From Mermis nigrescens (taxonomy: Eukaryota; Nematoda; Enoplea; Mermithida; Mermithidae): 64,000 nucleotides of DNA. Below, piece by piece: positions 42,635 to 64,000 of this stretch. The notes beneath the pieces were generated by a model that worked only from the letters and a program-made list of their open reading frames with translations, was not told where the DNA came from and did no database searches. The position numbers were made by a program, and so were the translations under genes. Numbering within the stretch: position 1 is the first letter of the stretch; every line of letters begins with the position of its first letter. Where the stretch lies: assembly GCA_036768485.1 (NCBI GenBank), contig JAVLUZ010000547.1:124001-188000 (forward strand), in the 5' to 3' direction.

Positions 42635-43285
42635 GTCCTCGGCCATTTTTGAGTGGCTGGGGGAAGGGTAAATGAGCTCCAATTTTTGGCCAAAAAAACG
42701 CTTTAAAAGAGCCGAAAAATTTGATTTTTCTTAGAAATAGGGGAGGCAGAAATTTTCTGGCGTTGGGGATGGATGGTGGGGGCGTCCGACTTTGGGTGGG
42801 GGATCTCCCATCCCCTTCCCTCTTACATGTATGGTTGCATGCAGGCCTATAGGCAGAACGGGGGGACAAGATTTTTTTAGTTAAAAACGTATATATAGTG
42901 TTAAGGATACCCCTGTTACCATGGTTGAAGCCTTCCCTATGGCTGGTGGGTCTGGTGTGGCGCGCTCAAGCGCCCCCACCAGCGGGGTCTGTGGCAGAGC
43001 CCCAGAAGCCAACGCACCAGAGAGCATCTGAGCAAAAATTGTAACACTAAAATTTGCAGCAAATCCAATAGAATATGGATATTGATCGGGCCAAAAAATG
43101 TATCAAAAACACCAAAACGGCATCATTTTACGCTTTTTCTCTTCAGTCCGCCTTTTTTAGTCATCAAGAAATCTGGTGTATCTTGATAAGCTGTATTTCT
43201 TGCGTAATAAAATGAGTTTAAAAATGTGTACTTTTTAATTTTAGGGAAAATTGTATCACCATGGTTAGCTTGAAGTACCTGAAAT

Positions 43286-44018
43286 CAGTGGTCTTTTTGT
43301 ACAAGGTCCGTTTGTACATGTATAAAGATAGTCCCCAAAAGTCTTTGTACATTTTGTTCATGCAAATTTTTGTGTACTATAATATAGTACAGTAGCGATT
43401 TTAATGTGGTAAAACAGGGTTTTCGATCTTTGGTAGCGTATTTTAGTTAATTTCTATTTTTCTCACGCCGAAAATCACTGAAAATTGTTTAAAAATGGCG
43501 CGAAGCGCCGAAAAATTTGACATTTTTCCATTCTAAATAAAGATATATAGGACAAACAATTACTCATTTCGGCGCGAAGCGCCGAAAAGTTTTGGGAATT
43601 TTACAACTTTTTACAGCTTTTGTCTTCCCAAAAATCTTTGTACATTTCGTTCACACAAATTTTTAGGTACTATAATATGGTAAAGTAGCGATTTTTGTGT
43701 GGTGAAAACACTTGTTAGACTTTTGGTAGTGTATTTTAGCTAATTTCTGGGTCTCTAAGGGCAAAAATCACTAAGAATCGTCTTAAAACGGCAGCACCGA
43801 AAAATTTGACATTTTTCCCTTTGAAATGCAATTTCTGCCATCATAAAGATATATAGAACACACAATTACTCATTTCGGCGCGCGCCGAAAATTTTTGCAA
43901 ATTTCAGACCTTTTTTGCAATTTTTGTCTTCCCAAAAATCTTAGTACATGTACAAAGACGGTCCCGAAAAGTCTTTGTAAATCGGGAAATATCTTTTACC
44001 GAGTACAAAAAAACACTG
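43286..44018 (+). mobile_element. MITE family B composite, 733 bp
   Basis: Perfect 8-bp duplication CCTGAAAT (43278-43285, 44019-44026) around CAGTG...CACTG ends. The interior contains the family module twice in tandem (gcgattttagtgtgg-type segment at about 43390 and 43690; tactcatttcggcg at about 43560 and 43868), so it moved as a partial dimer or was duplicated in place. GGCGC palindromes at 43498 and 43570; at 43877 the central TTC is lost. Confidence 0.88.
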
Positions 44019-44026
44019 CCTGAAAT

Positions 44027-45303
44027 ACGTCAAAGTTTACTCAACTGTTTAAAAACGACAACGAAGGAAAAAGAAATCGCTTAGTGACGTATTTTTCTCC
44101 CTAAAATGGCGTCCTGAAATATCAACAGTGAGAAAAGACTGGCGCACACACTATTAGGTGAAGTTCGTACAAGGAACAATAGATGGATGGGCCTTAAAGA
44201 GGTCGTTCTTCGGCTGCTTCCAACCAGACGCGTCATATCCAGTGATAAATTTTGTGATTTTTTTAGAAATAAATGACATTTCCCCAAATCTTATTTTTTT
44301 CCCTTACTCCCCCTTTGATGTTTTTGAAAAAATTTGCTCTCGGGGGGCATGCCCCTACCCCCCTCCTACAAGCCTGGTTGCATGTATAGTCCGAATGATC
44401 CCTTGTCCCCGTCCAACTTTCGGCTCTGCGTCCAGAGGATGGCAGAAACAGGGTATTGCTATTGCCTGGGTGTGCTAGGCATGTACTAGTGGGAATATTG
44501 AAGCCTAGATGTTAAGAAGTAAAAGACGAAAATTTTAAATAAAATAAAGTAAAATTAAGCCAAAAGCGCAATAAAAACAAAGAATTCTTAAACCTTAACT
44601 CAGCAAAACTTTCTGACTGATCACCGGACCAGTCTTGTGCAGTTATATGTAGTGTATATCGAATCGACTATTCGGCTTTTGCATAATTGCATAGTATTTC
44701 AATTTTTTCTTTAGGAACGCTTTTTACGTCTTATTCTTATTTTTTAAATTGAGATAATTTTTCCAATTTTTATGAAGAAACTTGAAAGAACTAGATACTT
44801 TTATGAGTTTTTAGTCTGGAAAAGTCTATAACCTGAGTTAGCAAAATGATTTGAATGGCTTTCGAACATTTCTAGTTGTGCTGCACTATTTTTATGATAA
44901 GATATTTGTGTGCTTTTTTAATAGAGTTTCGATAAAAAGCTAATCTGTGGCTTATACAAACTTTGTTCTTAGTTTCCATTTGCGACAAAAAGTGGCTCAT
45001 AAAGGCAGGTTGCTTATATTTCTGGGCAGCAAGATTATTTATTAAGTTTTTAACTCCAGTCAGAGGATGAAGACTCATCAGTGATTTTCGAAATGAATAC
45101 TTATGAGCTGAAAAATGATAGTGGGCATCTCAATTTCATTTCGATCAATCAGTTCTAAAGGGACTGCGTGCCATGATCACTTTGCGAAAAAGAATTTAAG
45201 ACCGCTCATTTTGCGAAGCTAAGTTGTTACGATGCGTTTGACAATCAGATAATACGTTGAAGTGAGCAATAAAAATGAGACATTTATTCGAATTGGTCTC
45301 GAC
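44027..45303. other. no gene recognised
   Basis: AT-rich; one C/G-run piece near 44300-44370. No coding signal. Confidence 0.4.
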
Positions 45304-45536
45304 TATAGGTGGGCAGCACCGAAATTCTGGGGGGTGAAGAAATTTTCAAAGGTCAAAAAATGGTCTTAAAAGTGGTCGTATGGCATAAAAAGCACCATTT
45401 TTCGACGTTTCTCATCGAGCACTATCCAATGGCATCAAAAAATCGCTAAAAAAGCAAAAAAAATTCGAAATTTGAATTCTGGGGGGTATTTCAACTTCTG
45501 GGGGGTGCATACCCCAAACCCCCACGCTCATGTGTG
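45304..45536 (-). mobile_element. MITE family A, 233 bp, reversed
   Basis: Perfect 8-bp duplication GTCTCGAC (45296-45303, 45537-45544). It starts tataggtgggcagcaccg and contains the complement of the family core (gagcactatccaatggcatc). Confidence 0.88.
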
Positions 45537-45798
45537 GTCTCGACCATACATGCACACTGGGGGGTATGGCGGGGTATTCGCCCTGCCACAACTACTTTTG
45601 AGAAGCATAAGAATGGTTGCTTGAACCATGAAACAACGTTGCTTTAGAGTAGCTGATGAAAAAGTCCAGATTTTCACCTTTATCGAGCTAAGGCGCGAAA
45701 TAGTGCCCTAATCTGAAAGACAGAAGCTTCATGCGATAAAAGACAAGCGCTGCTTTTAAAATGTTTTTTAATGTCTCCTTTTAGTTAAATCTAGCGAC

Positions 45799-46045
45799 CA
45801 CATTTGGGCGTTGGGGGTTTGGGGAATATGCACTCTTAGAAGGCCGAATACTACCCCAGAATTCATTTTTTGGAATTTTTTGTTTTTTTTTCTCGCGATT
45901 TTCTTATGCCAATGGATAGTGCTCGATGAGAAACGTTGAAAAATGACTTTTTTCGCCATATACCACCATTTTAAAAGCCATTTTTGACCTTTAAAAAATC
46001 TTGCATCATCCCTTATGCATTTTGGTGCTGCCCTGCCCACATATG
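45799..46045 (+). mobile_element. MITE family A, 247 bp
   Basis: Perfect 8-bp duplication CTAGCGAC (45791-45798, 46046-46053). It starts cacatttgggcgttggggg and ends ctgcccacatatg, with the family core between. Confidence 0.88.
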
Positions 46046-46196
46046 CTAGCGACCCTGGCGAAACTGCTCTAAGCGGCCTTTAAAACTTTATTGTTGTATA
46101 AAAGCCAATTTTATTGGCTCTTATTGCGAAATTTTGTCCGCTAACAAGCATGCCTGAACTACTTGAAATTGTGTTAATCATTGAAATCAATAGCTG

Positions 46197-46592
46197 CAGG
46201 CATATATACATGATCTTGGAGGTTTCACCCCTCCTCCAGAAAACTTTCACCCCTCAGAAAATTCTTCACCCCCCACAATTCGCGATTTTTCAAAAGTTTC
46301 TAAAAAATTCGTAGAAAAGGTGCTTCTTGAAGCGTTCTTAGCTATCTAGTTGCACAAAAGTATCAAAATTTTAGCGCTTTGCGTCGTTTACTCATGTTTT
46401 AACTATATATTCAATTTGTTCGACTTTTGATTTTTTAAAATATTTTTTATAAGTTTATGCTCTAGAAAGATAGATTATTGTCAGAAACCCCGAAAAAGGA
46501 TGTTTTTGACACGTACCCACCATTTTAGGGCCCCAAAAGGCACTTCAGAATTTTATCCCCCCTAGAATTCCCATGCTGTGCATGTCTGACTG
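46197..46592 (+). mobile_element. MITE family C, degenerate copy
   Basis: Begins near catatatacatgatcttggagg and ends cccatgctgtgcatgt. The interior matches the 38317 copy (ctcagaaaattcttcacccc, agaaaggatgtttttgacacg). Duplication not found, so the edges are approximate. Confidence 0.65.
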
Positions 46593-49500
46593 TAGGTATA
46601 AAAATATTTCATTTCCCTGAAAATTCTGTATTCGAAAAACAAACCACCTAATTTCACATTAATTTTCCCGTCTTTGTGAGCAGCAAAATTGGCTATTAAA
46701 TGTGAGAATCGTGCTGGATATGAGCTTGGATACTTACCTAAATTAATATTTGCTGAGCGAGGTATTATCTGAAATTTTTTATTCTAAAGAAGGAACTTTA
46801 TCCGACAACTTATTTTGGTACGAGCTTTTTTTAATGTGATTTTATTATTTTTATGTATCTCTTTCGATATAAACCAATGATTTGAGGGCTTTTCATTGTC
46901 TTAGCATTTTTAGTTTTATTGTTGGTATTCCCACATGCACGAAGCGCTAAGCGCAACTCGGCACACTTCATAGTCTATGAAAATTTTTCTCGCTTCTACC
47001 ATCAGTTTTCACTTCAGTTCTATGCTGAATAAGTACAAGGTTATTCTTTTCCATGATGCTTTACAACAAAGCATGCTCTTCTGTGCAGTCAGACACCCTA
47101 CGGGTGGGGTTTTAGGCTCTGATACACGTGAGAAGAATGATATATCCTTTTCCATAATAATTTTTTGCGCGATTTCTTTATTTCAGTTTATAACGTATTT
47201 GAAAAAATCAAACATCCAGATTTCTGGATAGGAGTTTTCAAAGCACGGTTAAGCGCCGCTGAGAACTTCGCTCGGAAAGACGCCTCTCTAAGCTTCAGCT
47301 TCATGAAGCGGTTTAAATGCAATGAGATTAAAGCGATTTTGAAGTAAACGATGAATGTGGCCATGAATTTCGTCAAGTTCTGTTTTGGTAATTCTCTTAA
47401 GCGAGTTTTGCTTTCGTAATTCCTAAGCAGACGGATTGTGGGGGTCCATTGTCCATGCGGTTGCTTGAAGATCACAGTTCAGTTAAGGATGCACCACTTT
47501 CTGTTGAGATCTTTTGGTCTGTCAGCCTGGAAATCTAACGATATCTATAGTCAATACAGGTCATGCTTGTTGTGCAACCCTCTTATTGTACATTATGTCA
47601 TCGTTTTGTTATGCACGGGCGCATACAGCAGCAAACGCGAAAGGTCGGTAATTTTCAGTCAGCCGGGTTGGTTGGTTCGCTTATGCACTATAAACACAAC
47701 ATACTTGTTATATATCAATCGAGAATTGCAGAAACAGCTAGTTTTTCGCCGTCATTTCATTGGGCTTCGTTGTTATAATATGCAGAGTTGGACTTTTTTG
47801 CGTATATACTTACTTATAATGTGAACGTGGTTACACAAGCGAAATGTCACGAACATTTGCATATTGGATTGTTTGGTGGTCTACGCCGCGCGAATCGTAC
47901 GGCATGTAAAATAAGTTCTTGTTGTTGGTTTAGTTGAGTATGCAAGGGAAATTTTTAGGATTTGTATATTATTAGGCCGTGCGCATGTAATACAACTAAC
48001 TGGGTTTGTGTTTTGCATAAGAAGAAAAGTGTGGCAGCCATCACAGACCATGATATGCGCGAACGTTTTTGCATTTAAATATAATCGCCCACAAGAATAT
48101 GCATATATTTTTAATATCGCACGCCGTTATGCATTGTGTTAAATTACTCTAGTGTGCCACAAAGCGTGTCTCGTTGTTTCTTAAATTTTAGCCCAAATAC
48201 TCAGCGACGTTGGCCCGTCTTTTTTGTATTCAAATTAATGCATGCATCTACTTTACTTACCTAACGAATAGTCGCATTCGCATGCAACTTGTAACGATGA
48301 TGTTTTATAGCAGAGCAGTAGCAGCAGCAGCCCCAGCACATGCTCTGCGAGAGTTGTCTGCATAGTGTTGTTACTATAATAAATTCTTTATTCCAATCGC
48401 TCTCTTATCATCATGGCCGTGCTACAGGCGTGCACCAGCTCCGCTGTCAAACTTGCCTGCTGATTATACTAAATAATGCAAAATTATGGACAGTTTGCAC
48501 GTATTTCAGCAAAATAGACGCAGTTTTACGGTCGACGGGCGTATGCATATTTTTATTATAGTTCTGAAATCACACATGTGCCAGTCGTTGTTCTTGTTTC
48601 TAGCGGCTCTTGCTATGTGACTGGAGCTATTAAGTTTTGTGTATGTATGTATGCACATGCGAGCGTTAACGGCTTTGAAAATAGCTGTAGTATATTTCAC
48701 GAAACCTTGTGCGTGAACAGCAATAGCGCTCAAGAAGCAGCTACAGAAGAGATTTTGCCTACAGTAATACAATTCTGCACAATAAACATGCCTGTTAGTT
48801 GCTATATACGACAACATGCTTATTAATTCAGTTTAAACCATTTTCGTGATGGGATTAAACCAATTCAAGGACTCATTAAATTGACTGTGATTGATTCGTG
48901 TTACTTTGCTTCATTGATGCTTTCTGCTCGTCATTCTTAAATATTTATGTTCATTACCAGACCTGTTTCCACGGGGATAGGGGAGCATGCTTCTACCTCC
49001 GCGAAGACAATTTTTTCCTCTACTCCCCTTTTAGTTTTTAACTAAAAATCTCTAAAATAATAATTTTTATCTTCTATTTTGCCCCGAACGCGCTGCGCTG
49101 TTGAAGAACTCCACAATCAATCTTTTTACAACTTACAGCATATTTTGCATCTAATCTGTTTTGTTTCTTTTAGTTTTGTGCAAGAATTAAAATCTTTGTG
49201 ACAAATCATCACTGTTTTTTCGGAAGCAAAATTAGCTTTTCTATGTTTATGTTGTATTAAATTCATGAATGCATTTGCATTTATTGATTTCTGGGTTCAG
49301 TAAGCATTTGACAACCGCGATACCCATTATTTCTGGTCATGATGTAAATCAGTCGAGTTTTTAGCAAAAAAAATTGTTTGAGAAAACATGTGGATGTGAT
49401 CGTAAATTTTTTCACGAAATTCGCTCTTTGGCCTCCCCTAATGCTTTGAAAAAATTTTTGCTTGCGCCCCCTCCCTCGAAATACAATCCTGGATGCGGGT

Positions 49501-50727
49501 CTGTTCATTACGATAAACGACGTAAAAAATTTTTCGCAGGTGCCTACTATTAATATGGGTGTTTGAATATATATTAGATCTGACAGTCTTCAATATGGCC
49601 AGCGTTAAACTCCGTAATTCTGATCATTTACCCAGCATTTCAAATCAACAAGACGTCTGTGTCGAAGAAACATTCTCATGGAAAGCTGACAGCCTGCAGA
49701 CAGAAGTAATGTGGTTACAAAAATGAATGAAAGTCTGTTTTTTCTGATTAATTTATAAGGATGGAAATTCAGCTTAGTAGCAGGAGTTATAAATTGGCAG
49801 AAATATGCTAGCTGTTTCACGCTTTCTATTTCCAGGACCATAGAAACATTGCATTGCACCTTTCGGTATTAGATCAGCCTAGCTTTAATTGTGAAATTCG
49901 CTATTTAATGTTTTTGGGTTTGTGAAAAATTCGATTCTTAAATCGGTCTATATCTCGGAAAATCCGTCAAGATAGTTCGCAAAAACCTCATTTTTCGACG
50001 TTTTTTGATATCCATTATGATTATAAAATTCGAACTTTTCGAAAAAAAATTTTCTTGAAAGGCTTTAAAAAGTGTCGTCGCACTTGATTGAGCCAAAATT
50101 ATGGAAAATCATTTGGGGACAAAGCGTCGAAAATTTAAAGATTTTACGTCAAAGACATGCAATTTTTCCATCTTTTCTTGCACTATCTTACCTTTCAAAT
50201 AAGCAATCAAAATGTCACGTTCTTACACGAATAGCAGCAAATTTTGAGGATCTATCGATTTTAGAGGGGTACGCCGGATTCTCAGGGGGATCCGTCAGAT
50301 TCTCGGGAAGGGGTCCGCTGGATGCTCGGGGGAGGATCGATTTATTCTCAAGGGGTCTATTTATACCCCAGACCCTCCATGCCCATGTTTGGTTACATTA
50401 CGAAAATAAGTTAAAATCCCGCATCCCAAATTATCTTCTCACATACCATGTCCACTTGCACCGCACACATAAGACGAAATGATTTAGCCGAAGCAAATAT
50501 TGAAGTAACTTATACATGGGTAACGTAGAGGTGGCAAGAGCGGGGAAATCCAGGAATGGTCATATAGTAGATTGTGGGCATTGTTTTTTGTGCAACGTTT
50601 CTTTGTACATGTACAAAGACGTTCCAAAAAAGTCAATTTACAATCTGTAATGCAAATTTTAGGATACAATAATATGATACATTAGCACGTTATGTGAGGT
50701 GACCTGGGTTTCTTGACCTCGTTAACA
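46593..50727. other. mostly single-copy-like DNA, no convincing gene
   Basis: Fewer repeats than elsewhere. Open stretches near 47165-47475 and 48578-48826 have no splice-supported or family-like coding signal. 48310-48345 is CAG-rich (gcagtagcagcagcagcc). 49440-49500 and 50200-50390 are G/C-run repeat debris; 50590-50690 is a family-B fragment. Confidence 0.4.
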
Positions 50728-51080
50728 GGCCCGTATCCAGGGGGTATAGGGTGGCGCGTGCCCCCCTTCCCCCCGAAATGAAAAATGTGAATGGTTTTTT
50801 CCTTAACTCCTTTTTTTAGCCAAAAATCGCTAAAAAATTTCAGCGCTTCGAGCCGAATTTCACGATCATAATTGGAGTCTATTTAGTCCCAATCGCGCGG
50901 TTTAAACACTCTATTTTTAGTCTTATACAACCTAAAGCGTATTTTGCATTTTATGTCTTCTGTTTTGCATGTTACAGCTCTAGTAGGCGTAAAACGTCTT
51001 TTTTAATTCATCCTGTGGTCCCTCTTGTTAAAAAAATTCTGGTCGTGCCCCCTTGAAACAAAATCCTGAATACGGGCCTC
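50728..51080 (+). mobile_element. element with GGCCCGTATCC ends
   Basis: Starts aggcccgtatccaggggg and ends aaatcctgaatacgggcct, inverted-repeat ends of the family at 36964. The interior has a decayed GGCGC palindrome (50843) and the same aacctaaagcgtattttgca stretch. Confidence 0.68.
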
Positions 51081-52180
51081 CTTGCTAGTGAAGTTAAGCT
51101 GTTTTTTTGGTTACTAACGATGAAAAATACAAAGTTTATCAATACGGCGCGCGCGAAGAGCCTGAAAATCTTGATGTTTTTTATCCTTATCAGACCCAGA
51201 ATTTTCAGATTTTTTCCGCAGTACGCTCAAAATTTATCTTGCAGTACCTAACTTTCCTTTTCTCAAAATCACCTGACAATACTTGATATCCTAAAATTTT
51301 AGGTCGGGGAAATCATACATGTAACAGCTCAAAATTTTGGGTGGGGTCTACTCCCCAGCCATTTTAAAAGAGGAGGGTAGCTAATGGACTTCAATTTTTG
51401 ACCTAAAAATGGTGGAAAATCGCAAGTCTTTCTAAAAATCGCTGGCGTCAAAAATTTTATTGGCTTTGGGGCTTTATGGGGACGACCAGCTTTGGTTGGG
51501 AGATACCCTCTTCCCCGTCACTTGTATGGGGATAACACCCGCTATGCCCATGTGTGATTAACTTGAATTACTTACTTACTGACTCACTTTAATTTCGATA
51601 TCTGTCAATTATAACCACTGAAAATGATTAAAAGTGCTTAATTGAAATAAAATTTCAATTGTAGATTATCAGAATGCAAATAATTCCTCAAATTTTCTTT
51701 AAACTGCTGGTTTTTTGGTTAATTTCTTATTTTCTTAATTTCTTGTTGCATAATTTGGTTGATCATTTGTCTAAGAGTTGGCCTAAAAGTACTTGCCAAG
51801 AAGCTTTTTTCGAATTTCGTCAGAGTTAATCACTAAGATAAAAGGTAGGTAGGTGACAGACATGCTGCAGCATGGGAATTCGCATACAAATTGTTTGTAG
51901 CACAAAAATAGTAAGTCTTATATGCATTTAACAAAAATGCGGCAACCTTCTTGTGACAGCTGACCAACCAGCCCAAAAATTAGATTTGGCGACGGGGCTT
52001 AGCTCCTGGTTCCCAGGTATGCCCATAATAAGTAAGTTTATCTGAACGGCTCGCTGAACTTTTCTGTCTCATCAAATTAGCGACTTGCATACACAGTGTT
52101 TGCAGGGTTAAAAAGACAAAATGCTAAGAATGCTTGCAATCTACTAATATTTCTCATGAAAATCGGCTTTATTATTGTAG
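51081..52180. other. upstream of or intron of the second gene
   Basis: 51300-51560 is C/G-run repeat debris; the remainder is AT-rich. No exon is supported. Confidence 0.4.
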
Positions 52181-63734
<11,554 letters not shown>

Positions 63735-63749
63735 GTGAGAATGTGAGCC

Positions 63750-64000
63750 AGAAATGCAGCATGGGAATTCGGGGGGGCTGAATTGGTTTTTTCTAAAGTG
63801 CTTTTTTTGGCCCAAAAACGTTGCGCGTGCGTCAAGAAGGCAGTTTTTAGACGTTGTTGACGATAATACTTCTTTTTAGGGCATGAAAACACCAAAAAAT
63901 ATTCCGAAAAAATGTAAAAAATCTACTAAATTGAACCAAATACGTATAGTCGAAAAATGAGTATATGGCGAAGCGTTCAAAATTTGACACTCTTGAAAAA
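63750..64000 (-). mobile_element. family-C-like MITE running off the window
   Basis: Begins atgcagcatgggaattcggggggg, the reversed right end of family C, and continues with gagtatatggcgaagcg. The other end lies beyond the window. It starts about 15 bp after the exon donor. Confidence 0.5.

Noticed and set aside
47165..47475. Open frames on both strands at 47.2-47.5 kb as a gene
   Set aside because: No family character, no supporting splice partners; the two strands are open together, which suggests composition.

Overview
This is an AT-rich, intron-containing, transposon-dense eukaryotic window, most likely from an invertebrate animal. The case for an animal is a split gene for a twelve-transmembrane adenylyl cyclase of the metazoan type 2/4/7 kind, with canonical GT-AG introns and phases that agree from exon to exon. 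I cannot name the species.

Layout. (1) 907-10491, + strand: the 3' half of the adenylyl cyclase gene in twelve exons (C1b linker, second membrane block, complete C2 catalytic domain). Small DNA transposons lie in its introns. A 645-bp transposon at 10496-11140 sits just past the stop codon, and its 8-bp target duplication contains that codon. (2) 11141-14409: intergenic, with a decayed retroelement gag on the minus strand near 12.6 kb. (3) 14414-28772: a full-length 14.36-kb Ty3/gypsy LTR retrotransposon with LTRs of 1058/1059 bp, 4-bp target duplication CATA, gag and pol. Between pol and the 3' LTR lies an extra reading frame of about 4.15 kb. The extra frame has an N-terminal RNase D/EXD1-like (DEDDy) 3'-5' exonuclease domain, a Pro/Ser-rich linker, an unrecognised domain and a Gln/Arg-rich tail. 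Pol and the extra frame are broken by stops and frameshifts, and the LTRs differ at about 30 positions, so this copy is decayed. (4) 28777-52180: almost wholly transposon-derived. It holds a 4.2-kb element with arms of about 650 bp in inverted orientation, a palindromic mariner-like MITE, and many hAT-like MITEs with 8-bp target duplications. 46.6-50.7 kb looks more like single-copy DNA but shows no convincing gene. (5) 52181-63734, + strand: four exons of a second gene with matching phases, encoding a Ser-rich, probably disordered protein I do not recognise. Large MITE-filled introns include (TA)n arrays and nested transposons.

The exonuclease-bearing third reading frame is the strongest candidate for something undescribed. 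The integrase C-terminus carries what may be a PWWP/Tudor-like module. A 13-17 base GC-rich palindrome (GGCGC-TTC-GCGCC and variants) recurs in at least five unrelated repeat families. The genes do not form one pathway: two host genes flank a zone of repeated transposon insertion.
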